Notes: generated by a model not told the origin, from the sequence alone. A stretch of DNA of 39,804 nucleotides from an uncultured Hyphomicrobiales bacterium (GCA_903824185.1 CAIJVU010000064.1:1-39804); one strand, 5' to 3'. Counted from the first letter of the stretch, positions 25,286 through 34,074 are shown. Numbers and translations are program-made.

Positions 25286-26125
25286 ATGAAACAACGCCGG
25301 TTTCAACAAGTCGATGTCTTTTCCACTACGCCCTATATGGGAAATCCGGTGGCAGTTGTTCTGGATGCGGAGGGGTTGAGCGATCACCAAATGGCGCAAT
25401 TTGCCAATTGGACGAATTTGTCTGAAACAACCTTCGTGCTTCCTCCCATCCATCCGGAGGCCGATTATCGCGTCAGAATTTTCACACCCTCGCAGGAACT
25501 GCCGTTTGCGGGGCACCCGACTTTGGGAACCTGTCACGCATGGTTGCAGGCGGGAGGAAAACCCAAAGCAACATCGATTTATCAAGATTGCGCAGCAGGG
25601 CTGATCGAGATCAGGCAAGAGGGTGATATTTTGTCTTTTGCGGCGCCGGTCCGGCGGAAGACTGGACCTCTTGATCGTCAGCACCTAGACCAGATCATCA
25701 GTGGACTGAACCTAACCCCTGAGGATGTGCTTGATCATCAATGGTGCGACAATGGTCCGCCTTGGCAGGCGCTCTTGTTGCGCGATGCGGCGCTCGTCCT
25801 CAATGCCCGTCCCGATCCCGCGATCATCAAGGATGTGGAGTTTTTGGGTTTGGTCGGGCCCGCGGCACAAGGCCCGCATGCCTTTGAGATACGGGCTTTT
25901 TTCCCCGGACAGGCGCGTTTCAGCGAGGATCCCGTCACAGGCAGTTTGAATGCAGCCGTAGCACAATGGCTGGTTGGCCAAGGCCTTGCCCCGCCCCGCT
26001 ATGAGGCACGGCAGGGCACCGTTTTGGGCCGTGACGGCCGCATTTTCGTCACCACAGATCCCTCGCAGCAGATTTGGATCGGAGGGGCATGCATAGCCTG
26101 TATTGTGGGTCAGGTTATGCTATAA
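25286..26125 (+). CDS. PhzF family isomerase/epimerase-like protein
   Basis: 279 residues with the double diaminopimelate-epimerase-like fold of PhzF. The N-terminus reads FQQVDVFSTTPYMGNPVAVV, the catalytic glutamate is in NLSETTFVLPP near residue 46, then FTPSQELPFAGHPTLGT and, near the C-terminus, EDPVTGSLNAAVAQW. All are canonical. Only members inside phz operons make phenazines; no other phenazine gene is here, so it is best read as a general isomerase of unknown substrate. The start is ATG 25286 with GAGG upstream; an in-frame ATG at 25271 is also possible. An inverted repeat lies directly upstream. Confidence 0.88.
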   Translation: MKQRRFQQVDVFSTTPYMGNPVAVVLDAEGLSDHQMAQFANWTNLSETTFVLPPIHPEADYRVRIFTPSQELPFAGHPTLGTCHAWLQAGGKPKATSIYQDCAAGLIEIRQEGDILSFAAPVRRKTGPLDRQHLDQIISGLNLTPEDVLDHQWCDNGPPWQALLLRDAALVLNARPDPAIIKDVEFLGLVGPAAQGPHAFEIRAFFPGQARFSEDPVTGSLNAAVAQWLVGQGLAPPRYEARQGTVLGRDGRIFVTTDPSQQIWIGGACIACIVGQVML

Positions 26126-26158
26126 TCGATCCTGTTGATCGGTTTTTGAGTCCGCGTA

Positions 26159-26761
26159 ATGGCCATTTTTGTGAAGTTTTTACCGGCTTATCGAAATTAC
26201 CTGCGTGCCATCGCGGAGGGCATGCATGAGATTCGCGTGCCCCTTTTATTTGTCGCTGGCTTTTTATTCGCGTGTGTTCTAACACTGGTCACCTTTTGGG
26301 AAGAGTCCTCTTTTATAACGGTTTCTTATCATTCCCTGTCATTGGGCATGGATATGGACACAGTGGAATATGTGATCGGCAAACCATCGCATGTGGTCAC
26401 GGGCAACCAGATCAAGGACTATGCGCAAGAAAAACAGACGGACAAAAATTTTAACAGTCATGCATTCAAGGTCTGGAAATATTCTGATGGGGTTGTGGTT
26501 TCCTTTAATCATCAAGGGAAGGTCATCAAGGTCAGCTGTTTCGGAAATCAGGACCAACACCAATGTGAGCCGCTCTACGGCCTTAAAATCGGTGATGCGG
26601 AAGATATATTGATTGGCAAACTGGGTGATGATTATGAAAGCAAAATCGAAGACGGTAAAAAATTGATTTTTTATGCGTCGCTCAATGGTCAATTTGATTT
26701 GGAAAAAAGAAAAATCATTGGACTTGAATTATCTGATTTCAGCGATGTCTTAAAAAAATAA
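26159..26761 (+). CDS. Hypothetical membrane-anchored protein with BamE/SmpA-like motif
   Basis: 200 residues. One strong membrane segment at about 28-46 (VPLLFVAGFLFACVLTLVTF) follows a basic N-terminus, so the rest is probably periplasmic. From about residue 60, SLGMDMDTVEYVIGKPSHV resembles the G-M-x3-x-V-x3-G-x-P motif of BamE/SmpA-fold domains, and a second copy-like segment (LKIGDAEDILIGKLGDDYES) appears near 142. The frame starts 34 bases after the phzF-like stop, so it may be co-transcribed. The function is unknown; the fold assignment rests on short motifs. Confidence 0.6.
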   Translation: MAIFVKFLPAYRNYLRAIAEGMHEIRVPLLFVAGFLFACVLTLVTFWEESSFITVSYHSLSLGMDMDTVEYVIGKPSHVVTGNQIKDYAQEKQTDKNFNSHAFKVWKYSDGVVVSFNHQGKVIKVSCFGNQDQHQCEPLYGLKIGDAEDILIGKLGDDYESKIEDGKKLIFYASLNGQFDLEKRKIIGLELSDFSDVLKK

Positions 26762-27096
26762 GCAACAAAAAGCGTTTATTCGTATGAAAGCCTTCCAGGT
26801 GCCCTTCAAGGAATGTGCGCGGTCAAAATCATCACCTGCCTTTCGCACATAAGATTAGATAGATTATTCTATTGTTTCAGACTGTGTTTTAATCGTCTTC
26901 CAAGCTTCTACCGCATGGCTGTTTTGCGGGGGGTGCGGGCCTTGTGCCGTTCTTTGAAAAAACAGTTAATATATTTTTGTAATGTTATCAGTGGGTTGAC
27001 TCTCATTGAAGTATCTTGCCTTTACACCCCATTATCTCTTAAATAGCGCCATAAAATACACTGTCTTTCTAACAATCCATCACTGGGGGAACGACC
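26762..27096. other. AT-rich gap before livJ-like gene; no gene seen
   Basis: These 335 bases contain no convincing coding sequence. A 77-codon frame at 26813-27046 lacks a ribosome site and looks like noise (many Cys, Phe, Arg). The stretch presumably contains the promoter of the Liv-type operon: a TTGACT is at about 26996, but no well-spaced -10 box could be settled on. Just before the ATG is a GGGGGA ribosome site. Confidence 0.5.
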
Positions 27097-28296
27097 ATGA
27101 AAATAAAGCTTTTGGCGACGGTAGCTGCTGTCGTGATGTCAGGTGCGGCTTTTGCTGCAGATCCGATAAAACTGGGTTTGACCGGTCCCTTTACGGGGGG
27201 CTCTTCCTCCATGGGCGTCAGCATGCGCGACGGCGTCAAATTGGCTGTTGATGAAATCAACAAGGCGGGTGGCGTTTTGGGTCGCCAGATCGTGCTGGTT
27301 GAACGTGATGACGAGGCCAAGAACGAGCTCGGCGTGCAAATTTCCCAAGAATTGGTCAACAAGGAAAACGTTGTCGCATCGCTCGGCTTTATCAATACCG
27401 GCGTGGCTCTGGCCTCACAGCGCTTTTTTCAGGAAGCTGAAATTCCTGTCATGAATAATGTGGCGACTGGCTCGGTGATCAGCAAGCAGTTTTCTCCCCC
27501 TGACCATAAGGCCAATTATATTTTCCGCACCTCCGCCAATGACATCATCCAAAGCGGCATGATCGCGGAAGAAGCGGTCAAGCGTCAGGGTTTCAAAAAG
27601 CCCGCGATTTTGGCTGACAGCACCAATTATGGACAATTGGGCCGTACAGATCTGACGGCCGCTTTGGCTAAGTTGAATGTCACACCGGTTGTGGCTGAAA
27701 AATTCAATATTGGTGATACCGATATGACCGCGCAATTGCTGCGCGCAAAGGAAGCTGGCGCCGATGTGATCCTGACCTATGCGATCGGACCAGAACTGGC
27801 GCAGATTGCTAATGGTATGGCCAAGCTCGGCTGGAAAGTACCGATGATCGGATCTTGGACCCTGTCCATGGCGAGCTTCATCGATACTGCTGGTCCGAAT
27901 GGTGATGGTGCCATGATGCCGCAGACCTTTATTCAGGTTCCTTCCACGCCCAAGCGCAAGGCTTTTATCGAGGCCTATCAGAAAGCCTATAATGTGGATC
28001 GTATTCCTTCACCGGTGTCAGCCGCTCAGGGCTATGACTCGGTTTATCTGTTGGCCGCAGCGATCAAGCAGGCCGGTGGAACCGATGGCCGCAAGATCCG
28101 TGAAGCCCTCGAAAATCTGAATGAAAAGGTCGAAGGTGTAGTGACGGTTTATGACAAGCCATTTTCGGCAACCGATCATGAAGCCATTACCGACAACATC
28201 CCAGTCTTTGGTCTTGTCAAAGGTGGCCGTGTGGTTCCGGCCCATCCTGAAGATCTCGAAGGCGACAAGGCTCTTCGCGTTAAAAAGAAGTCCTGA
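27097..28296 (+). CDS. Branched-chain amino acid-type ABC transporter, substrate-binding protein (LivJ-like)
   Basis: 399 residues with a signal peptide (MKIKLLATVAAVVMSGAAFA, cleaved before ADPIKLG). The type I periplasmic-binding fold follows, recognisable from LGLTGPFTGGSSSMGVSMRD, GGVLGRQIVLVERDDEA and the AADVILTY-like segment. Receptors of this family bind branched-chain amino acids but also amides, urea or aromatic acids, so the ligand is open. The nearby amidase and acid-catabolism genes make a non-amino-acid ligand conceivable. It is first in the livJ-H-MG-F operon, with a hairpin before the permease gene. Confidence 0.9.
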   Translation: MKIKLLATVAAVVMSGAAFAADPIKLGLTGPFTGGSSSMGVSMRDGVKLAVDEINKAGGVLGRQIVLVERDDEAKNELGVQISQELVNKENVVASLGFINTGVALASQRFFQEAEIPVMNNVATGSVISKQFSPPDHKANYIFRTSANDIIQSGMIAEEAVKRQGFKKPAILADSTNYGQLGRTDLTAALAKLNVTPVVAEKFNIGDTDMTAQLLRAKEAGADVILTYAIGPELAQIANGMAKLGWKVPMIGSWTLSMASFIDTAGPNGDGAMMPQTFIQVPSTPKRKAFIEAYQKAYNVDRIPSPVSAAQGYDSVYLLAAAIKQAGGTDGRKIREALENLNEKVEGVVTVYDKPFSATDHEAITDNIPVFGLVKGGRVVPAHPEDLEGDKALRVKKKS

Positions 28297-28317
28297 TCGC
28301 GTTTGAAACCATCTCTG

Positions 28318-28340
28318 AGAACCCGCCATTGGCGGGTTCT
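28318..28340 (+). terminator. Hairpin after livJ-like gene (weak or partial terminator)
   Basis: AGAACCCGCC and GGCGGGTTCT form a perfect 10-base stem with a 3-base loop (ATT), followed by only TTAGTT. The stem is very stable but the T-run is poor. It most likely causes partial termination or protects the receptor mRNA, as expected between a binding-protein gene and its permease genes. Confidence 0.7.
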
Positions 28341-28389
28341 TTAGTTGGTAGAGGGTTGCGGGTCGCGTTTATTTGTGGGGGAAATCTCA

Positions 28390-29289
28390 ATGTCCATATT
28401 CATGCAGCTTATTGTGAGCGGCATATCGGTTGGTATGATTTATGGTGTGATTGCCTTTGGCTACCAACTCACATTCGCGACATCTAAAACGCTGAATTTT
28501 GGTCAAGGGGAAGCCTTGATGATCGGTGCTCTTGTCGGGCTCACGACCATCAATGTTTTGATCGGACAGTCCCTTGGCACTTTTACAGCCTATTTCCTGA
28601 TGCTGCCTGTGGTCTTGGCTTTCGGTGCGTTGCAAGGCACGGTTGTCGAATGGCTTGGTGTACGCCAGGCCATTAAAACCAAATCCGAAGCGGGCTGGAT
28701 TATGGCCACCATCGCATTGGGAATTATTTTCAAGAATGTGGCTGAGAATGTCTGGGGGCGTGATGCGCTGAAATTTCCGTCCCCCTTGCCAGAAGCCTCG
28801 TTGTCTTTTTGGGGTATCCGTATCCAGCCTATGGAAATTGCGATTGTGATCGGGGCTTTGGGCATGATGCTGGCTGTTGAATTTTTCAATCGCCGAACCA
28901 TTCAAGGCAAAGCGGTTGTCGCAACCGCCAGTGATCGGGATGCCGCGGGCTTGATGGGCATCAATACATCGCGTGTGATTACTTTTTCTTATGCGTTGTC
29001 GTCGATGACTGCCGCCTTTGCAGGCGTGCTTGTGGCGCCGGTGACATTGACGGGGGCCACCATGGGTGCCGTGCTGGGTTTGAAAGCCTTTGCGGTGGCG
29101 ATCATCGGTGGTTTGTCGAGCGGATTGGGTGTGGTTGTCGGAGGCCTAATTCTCGGCATTACAGAAACCATGACCGGTTATTATGTTTCGACCGGCTATA
29201 AAGATGTGCCAGGGCTTGTTTTGCTCTTGCTTGTATTGTCCCTGCGGCCTTCCGGGCTGTTTGGTAAAACGACGATCAAGAAGGTTTAA
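28390..29289 (+). CDS. Branched-chain amino acid-type ABC transporter, permease LivH-like
   Basis: 299 residues, a membrane permease with about eight hydrophobic segments. Family motifs are GISVGMIYGVIAFGYQLTFATSK, split here at about residues 10-32, TLNFGQGEALMIGA, and LKAFAVAIIGGLSSGLGVVVG near residue 235. The start is set at ATG 28390 after a GGGGGA ribosome site; an in-frame start at 28345 would run through the hairpin tail. The next gene begins six bases after the stop. Confidence 0.92.
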   Translation: MSIFMQLIVSGISVGMIYGVIAFGYQLTFATSKTLNFGQGEALMIGALVGLTTINVLIGQSLGTFTAYFLMLPVVLAFGALQGTVVEWLGVRQAIKTKSEAGWIMATIALGIIFKNVAENVWGRDALKFPSPLPEASLSFWGIRIQPMEIAIVIGALGMMLAVEFFNRRTIQGKAVVATASDRDAAGLMGINTSRVITFSYALSSMTAAFAGVLVAPVTLTGATMGAVLGLKAFAVAIIGGLSSGLGVVVGGLILGITETMTGYYVSTGYKDVPGLVLLLLVLSLRPSGLFGKTTIKKV

Positions 29290-29295
29290 TTCATC

Positions 29296-31278
29296 ATGCG
29301 TGCATTTCCTTACATTCTCGGTTTGATCGCGCTGGCTGTTTGCCCCTTCTTGGTCACAAGCCCCTATTATCTGCATCTTCTGGTGACGATTGCGATTTTT
29401 TCAATTCTCACCCTTGGTCTGGATGTGGTGTTTGGCTATACGGGCGAGGTGTCGGTGGGGCACGCCTCCTTGCTGGGCATCGGGGCTTACACCGCCGGTG
29501 TGTTGGCATTTCACTTTAATCTCGGATTTTGGGCGGCGTTGCCGCTGGCGGTCATCGTCACAGCCTTTTTTGGGTTGCTGCTGGCTTTGCCGGCTTTGCG
29601 GGTCACAGGCCCTTATCTTGCGATGGTGACCTTGGCCTTTGGAACCATCGTTCAGATTTTGATCAATGAAATGGTTGATTTGACCAATGGCCCCTTGGGG
29701 ATCAAATTCTCGACCCCTTTGTTCATTGATCTGCGCGCTTATTCCGATGTCATCCCGCTCTTTGACATGTCTTTGAAGCGGATGAAGGAGCTCGAATATT
29801 TCTACATTACCGGTATCGCTCTGGTTCTGACCATTGTCATAATCAATCGGGTTCTGGCCTCCCATTACGGGCGGGCTTTCGAGGCTTTGCGTGACAGCCC
29901 CATTGCGTCCGATTGCATGGGCGTCAGCGTTTATAAATACAAGGTGATTGCCTTTGTTCTCTCCGCCGGTCTGGCGGGATTGGCGGGGGCCTTATTTGCC
30001 TATTCCGAACAATATATCGCGCCCAATAATTTCAGTTTTGAATTGTCGGTGCAGTTTTTGTTGGCCGTCACTATGGGTGGCCGCAAATCCCGTTTGGGGC
30101 CGATGATCGGTGCGGTGATTATCGTTTTCCTTCCGAATTTGCTGGCTGATATTGCTTTGTTCCGGATTGCGGCGGCGATCATTGCTGGGATTGCTGTGGT
30201 AGCCGGTGTGGCCATGTTTGTGCGTGGGCACGAGCAACGCCATCGTGCTTTGGTGCCGGTAGCCTTGTGTGTGGCCTTTTTTGTCTTCTCGATGATGTTG
30301 CAAAAAATCACCGATTACAAACTCAGCATTTTCGGCATGATGATCTTGTTTGTCGTGTACTTCCTGCCCGAAGGCATTGTCGGCTTTTTACGGCAATTGG
30401 TGGCAGCCGCGTTGCCCAATAGGGCGCGTCAAGTCTCCGCGCGCCATGAAGCGCAGGATGACAGCAAGGCGTGGGCGGCGGCCCCTTTGGCAATCAATAC
30501 ACAAAAGCCCCTTTTAACGGCCCAGCAGATTGTGATGCAGTTTGGTGGGTTGAAAGCGCTTGATCATGTCGATCTCAATGTTCAGCAAGGCACGATTCAC
30601 GGATTGATCGGCCCCAATGGATCGGGCAAGAGCACGATGATGAATGTACTCACCGGTATTTATGTGCCGACTGAGGGCAGCATCGCCTTTGATGGTCATG
30701 CCTTGGCCGGTATGAAGTCGCCAGAAATCGCGCTTTGTGGTGTTGCGCGGACCTTCCAGAATGTGCAGCTGTTTGGCGAATTGACCTTGCTTGAAAATGT
30801 GATGGTCGGCTTGCATCACACCTATACGTCCGGTTTCTTCGGTGCAGCGCTGCATACCTCTACCTTCACGCGCGAGGAGGCGGAGGCGCATGCACGTGCG
30901 GTGTCCATTTTGCATTTCGTCGGATTGGATGATCTCGCTTATGAAGAGGCGCGTAATCTTCCCTATGGCAAGCAACGTCTCTTGGAAATCGGTCGCGCCT
31001 TGGCGCTTGATCCCAAACTATTGTTGCTTGATGAACCTGCAGCCGGTTTGACCGCACCCGATATTGCCGATCTCGTGAGGATCATCCGAAAAATTCGCGA
31101 TCACGGCATCACCGTGATTTTGATCGAGCATCACATGGATGTGGTGATGAGCATTTGCGATCAAGTCACGGTTTTCGACTTCGGTCAGAAAATCGCCGAA
31201 GGCCGCCCGGCGGACGTGCAGGCGAATGAGCGCGTGATTGAAGCCTATTTGGGCGGCTCTGCCGTTCCAGCCCATTGA
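29296..31278 (+). CDS. Fused ABC permease-ATPase (LivM-LivG)
   Basis: 660 residues combining two transporter parts. Residues 1 to about 375 are the LivM permease (LGLDVVFGYTGEVSVGHASLLGIGAY region, split at about 38-63; LSAGLAGLAGALFAY; VTMGGRKSRLGPMIGA). A linker without membrane segments runs from about 375 to 405. The LivG ATPase follows, with Walker A GPNGSGKST near 439, the signature replaced by NLPYGKQRLLEIGRAL, Walker B LLLLDEPAAGL, and the switch IEHHMDVV. Such fusions are known in proteobacteria. They tie one permease to one ATPase; LivF and LivH complete the complex. The frame is continuous and no internal start is evident. Confidence 0.92.
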   Translation: MRAFPYILGLIALAVCPFLVTSPYYLHLLVTIAIFSILTLGLDVVFGYTGEVSVGHASLLGIGAYTAGVLAFHFNLGFWAALPLAVIVTAFFGLLLALPALRVTGPYLAMVTLAFGTIVQILINEMVDLTNGPLGIKFSTPLFIDLRAYSDVIPLFDMSLKRMKELEYFYITGIALVLTIVIINRVLASHYGRAFEALRDSPIASDCMGVSVYKYKVIAFVLSAGLAGLAGALFAYSEQYIAPNNFSFELSVQFLLAVTMGGRKSRLGPMIGAVIIVFLPNLLADIALFRIAAAIIAGIAVVAGVAMFVRGHEQRHRALVPVALCVAFFVFSMMLQKITDYKLSIFGMMILFVVYFLPEGIVGFLRQLVAAALPNRARQVSARHEAQDDSKAWAAAPLAINTQKPLLTAQQIVMQFGGLKALDHVDLNVQQGTIHGLIGPNGSGKSTMMNVLTGIYVPTEGSIAFDGHALAGMKSPEIALCGVARTFQNVQLFGELTLLENVMVGLHHTYTSGFFGAALHTSTFTREEAEAHARAVSILHFVGLDDLAYEEARNLPYGKQRLLEIGRALALDPKLLLLDEPAAGLTAPDIADLVRIIRKIRDHGITVILIEHHMDVVMSICDQVTVFDFGQKIAEGRPADVQANERVIEAYLGGSAVPAH

Positions 31279-31288
31279 GGAACACACG

Positions 31289-32020
31289 ATGTTAGAAGTC
31301 AAAAATCTGGTTGCGAGTTATGGCAAAGTACAGGTTCTGCATGACATCAGTCTGCATGTCCCCGAAGGCAAAGTGGTGGCTTTGATCGGCTCCAATGGCG
31401 CGGGCAAGACAACAACTTTGCGCGCCATTTCAGGCATGCTCATTCCCGAAAGCGGATCCATCACACTGGATGGGCAATCCATTGGTGGATTGCCATCTTA
31501 CGAGATTACGCGTTTTGGCCTTGCGCATTCGCCTGAAGGGCGCAAAGTTTTCCCGACCCAGTCTGTGCGCGATAATTTGTTGCTCGGGGCCTATCCGCGC
31601 CTGACAGGCGCGCGCGAGCGTGGCGATGTCGAAGCGGATATCGAGCATATGTATGATCTGTTTCCCCGTTTGCGCGAGCGCAAAGACCAGTTGGCCGGCA
31701 CCTTGTCGGGCGGCGAGCAGCAAATGCTGGCGATGGGCCGTGCCTTGATGTTGCGTCCGCGTGTCTTGCTGCTCGATGAGCCTTCCATGGGCTTGGCGCC
31801 GCGGCTGGTGCAGGAAGTGTTTTCCATCATTGCCCGCTTGAAACGTGACAATATTACCATGCTTCTGGTCGAGCAATTTGCCGCCGCCGCCTTGGAAGTG
31901 GCCGATTATGGCTATGTTTTAGAAAACGGACGCATCTCCGTTTCCGGTGAAGCGGCCATGCTCAAGAACGACAAGGCCGTGCGTGACGCCTATCTGGGCG
32001 GTGCCTCTTCAAGCCATTAA
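31289..32020 (+). CDS. Branched-chain amino acid-type ABC transporter, ATPase LivF-like
   Basis: 243 residues. Walker A is GSNGAGKTT, followed by LAHSPEGRKVFP, the signature LSGGEQQMLAMGRAL and Walker B LLLDEPSMGLAP, all as in LivF. ATG 31289 lies eight bases after GAGG, which overlaps the stop of the fused LivM-LivG gene. A longer frame from 31238 would overlap that gene without homology. It is the last transporter gene; a gene relic follows. Confidence 0.94.
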   Translation: MLEVKNLVASYGKVQVLHDISLHVPEGKVVALIGSNGAGKTTTLRAISGMLIPESGSITLDGQSIGGLPSYEITRFGLAHSPEGRKVFPTQSVRDNLLLGAYPRLTGARERGDVEADIEHMYDLFPRLRERKDQLAGTLSGGEQQMLAMGRALMLRPRVLLLDEPSMGLAPRLVQEVFSIIARLKRDNITMLLVEQFAAAALEVADYGYVLENGRISVSGEAAMLKNDKAVRDAYLGGASSSH

Positions 32021-32032
32021 GGCTTTGCCACT

Positions 32033-32268
32033 TTACCGGACTTGATTGATCGGTACCTCGCCGCGCGCGACACGTTTGATATTGTCGGCAATCGTTTTTT
32101 GCCTGCGGCTAATGGTGCCTTGCGTCCAGCCTGACATATGCGGTGTCATGATCAGGTTTGACAGCGTCTGAAACGGCTTGCCTGCAGGCAGGGGGGTCGG
32201 ATTTTGCGCGGTGGGGTATTGATACCATGTATCAATGATTGCACCGGCACTTGCCGCTTTTGTGGTTC
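32033..32268 (-). pseudogene. 3' relic of a D-isomer-specific 2-hydroxyacid dehydrogenase gene
   Basis: On the minus strand, ending at TAA 32033-32035, the sequence encodes about 75 residues matching the C-terminal part of NAD-dependent D-2-hydroxyacid dehydrogenases. It has SAGAIIDTWYQYPT, LIMTPHMSGWT with the catalytic-histidine region, then RRQKTIADNIKRVARGE and a short tail. Upstream an in-frame stop lies about 15 residues before the AIIDTW motif, and no Rossmann domain or start is present. The enzyme is therefore missing more than two thirds of its length. It lies between livF and the FAA-hydrolase gene, both on the opposite strand. The loss is probably a deletion; no insertion element is visible. 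Confidence 0.8.
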
Positions 32269-32342
32269 CGTCTTATGGAGGAAGATGACCTTGCGTTATT
32301 GGCAGGTCATGATTTGAGGACATGGTCAGGAGCGCAGACGCT

Positions 32343-33047
32343 ATGAGTGCCGAATTTGTGATAACACCCCCCCATCGCGCAACACTGCCAGTGGTCGGGA
32401 CCACGGCACAATTCCCCGTGCGTCGCGCCTACTGCATTGGACGAAATTATGCGGCCCATGCGCGCGAAATGGGCGGCGACCCGACCCGCGAACCCCCGTT
32501 TTTCTTCCAAAAATCTGCGGATTGCCTGCAACCCATCCCGCATGATGGCGTCACCGATCATCCTTATCCAACCCTGACCAGCAATTATCATCATGAAATT
32601 GAAATGGTCGTGGCGTTGAAATCCGGTGGTGTGGATATTCCGGTTGAAAAGGCTTTGGATCATGTGTTCGGCTATGCCGTTGGCCTTGATATGACCCGCC
32701 GCGATTTGCAAGACGAGGCTAAACAATTGCGTCGCCCTTGGGATGCCGGTAAAAGTTCGGATTTCTCCGGCCCCTGCGGCCCGCTTTATCCCGTGACCCA
32801 AGTGGGTCATCTCTCGAAAGGTTTCATCCGTGTTTCGGTCGATGGTGTGGTCAAACAGTCAGGCGATCTGGCAGATATGATTTGGTCGGTGGCTGAACAG
32901 ATTTCTATTCTGTCCAAAGCCTATCGTCTTGAAGCAGGGGATGTGATTTTCTCCGGTACGCCCGACGGTGTCGGCCCTGTGACACGCGGGCAAACCATGT
33001 TGGCCGAAGTCGAACACTTGGGCGCCATCACACTCAAGGTTGTCTAA
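32343..33047 (+). CDS. Fumarylacetoacetate hydrolase (FAA) family protein, fumarylpyruvate hydrolase-like
   Basis: 234 residues. The opening, PVRRAYCIGRNYAAHAREMG, then FFFQKSADCL, the metal-binding HHEIEMVVAL (H-x-E-x-E type), YAVGLDMTRRDLQ and FSGTPDGVGPV are typical of FAH-family hydrolases that act on fumarylpyruvate or other 2,4-diketo acids. The start is ATG 32343, ten bases after AGGAG; an ATG at 32322 is too close to its nearest ribosome site. It would give pyruvate-type products from ring-cleavage or hydroxyacid catabolism. It is convergent with ftsY (10 bases between the ends). Confidence 0.88.
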   Translation: MSAEFVITPPHRATLPVVGTTAQFPVRRAYCIGRNYAAHAREMGGDPTREPPFFFQKSADCLQPIPHDGVTDHPYPTLTSNYHHEIEMVVALKSGGVDIPVEKALDHVFGYAVGLDMTRRDLQDEAKQLRRPWDAGKSSDFSGPCGPLYPVTQVGHLSKGFIRVSVDGVVKQSGDLADMIWSVAEQISILSKAYRLEAGDVIFSGTPDGVGPVTRGQTMLAEVEHLGAITLKVV

Positions 33048-33057
33048 CAAGCAAGCG

Positions 33058-34074
33058 TCAGACCCGTTGGGTCAGGGCGCGGGCAAAGTCATCTGCGGTG
33101 AAGGGTTCGAGATCATCGATCCCCTCGCCGACGCCAATGAAATGAATGGGGATCTGCTGGGCTTGCGCAAGCGCCACCAAAATTCCTCCTCGGGCTGTGC
33201 CATCCAGCTTGGTCATAATCAAACCGCTGATCCCTGCACTTTTGCGGAATAGCTCGACCTGCGACAGGGCATTTTGCCCGACGGTGGCGTCCAACACCAA
33301 AAGCGATGCATGCGGTGCCTCGGCGTCACATTTTTTGATGACCCGCACTATTTTCTCGAGCTCCTGCATCAGCTCGGTCCGGTTTTGTAAACGTCCGGCT
33401 GTATCAATCATCACGAGATCAAAATTGTCAGTGCGGGCACGGGTCATGGCATCAAAGGCAAGGCCAGCGGCATCCGCCCCTTGCGGCCGTGACATGACCT
33501 CAACGTCATTGCGTGCGCCCCAGACCTGTAACTGCTCGATCGCCGCCGCACGGAACGTGTCACCTGCAACAAGCAGGATTTTGTGACCCTCGGCTTTGAA
33601 TTTTGCTGTCAGCTTGCCAATCGTTGTGGTTTTTCCAGCCCCGTTCACACCCGCCATCAAAATCACGAAAGGCTTTTTAGTGGTGTCGATGGCCAAGGGT
33701 TTGGCGACAGGGTCGAGTACGTTTTTGATTTCATTGACCAAGACATGCTCAATATCGGCGGCCTCGACATCGCGGTCAAATTTTTCACGCTTTAAGGCAG
33801 CGATGATCCGCTCAGAGACCGTGATTCCCAAATCGGCACGGATCAAGACATCTTCAAAATCTTGTAAAGTCTGGGCATCAAGACGCTTTTTGGTCAAAAG
33901 ATCGCTGATCCCTTGCCCCAGGGCTTGGGATGAGCGCTGCAAGCCGCCTTTCAGCCGTTGCCACCAGGATAAAGGTTCTGTGACAGGGGCTACGGGTTCA
34001 GCTGCCGCACTGTCAGAACCAAACAGGCGCTGGAACAGACCGCGCTTTTGATCGAGAGGATTGGATTGGGTCAT
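33058..34074 (-). CDS. ftsY: Signal recognition particle receptor FtsY
   Basis: 338 residues. It docks SRP-ribosome complexes at the inner membrane for co-translational insertion. A short charged N-terminal region (about 1-45) precedes the N domain of four helices and the G domain with GVNGAGKTTTIGKL (P-loop), DTFRAAAIEQL, the DTAGRLQN motif and TKLDGTARGG. The ATG is at 34074. In many Alphaproteobacteria ftsY lies right after mtaB and dapF on the same strand; here a plus-strand pseudouridine synthase gene separates it from mtaB. Confidence 0.96.
   Translation of the reverse strand: MTQSNPLDQKRGLFQRLFGSDSAAAEPVAPVTEPLSWWQRLKGGLQRSSQALGQGISDLLTKKRLDAQTLQDFEDVLIRADLGITVSERIIAALKREKFDRDVEAADIEHVLVNEIKNVLDPVAKPLAIDTTKKPFVILMAGVNGAGKTTTIGKLTAKFKAEGHKILLVAGDTFRAAAIEQLQVWGARNDVEVMSRPQGADAAGLAFDAMTRARTDNFDLVMIDTAGRLQNRTELMQELEKIVRVIKKCDAEAPHASLLVLDATVGQNALSQVELFRKSAGISGLIMTKLDGTARGGILVALAQAQQIPIHFIGVGEGIDDLEPFTADDFARALTQRV

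Noticed and set aside
25286-26125. Phenazine biosynthesis locus suggested by the PhzF-family protein
   Set aside because: No other phz genes are present; PhzF-fold proteins are widespread and mostly unrelated to phenazines.
26813-27046. 77-codon frame in the gap before the livJ-like gene
   Set aside because: No ribosome site, odd composition rich in Cys, Phe and Arg, and no family resemblance; probably a chance frame.
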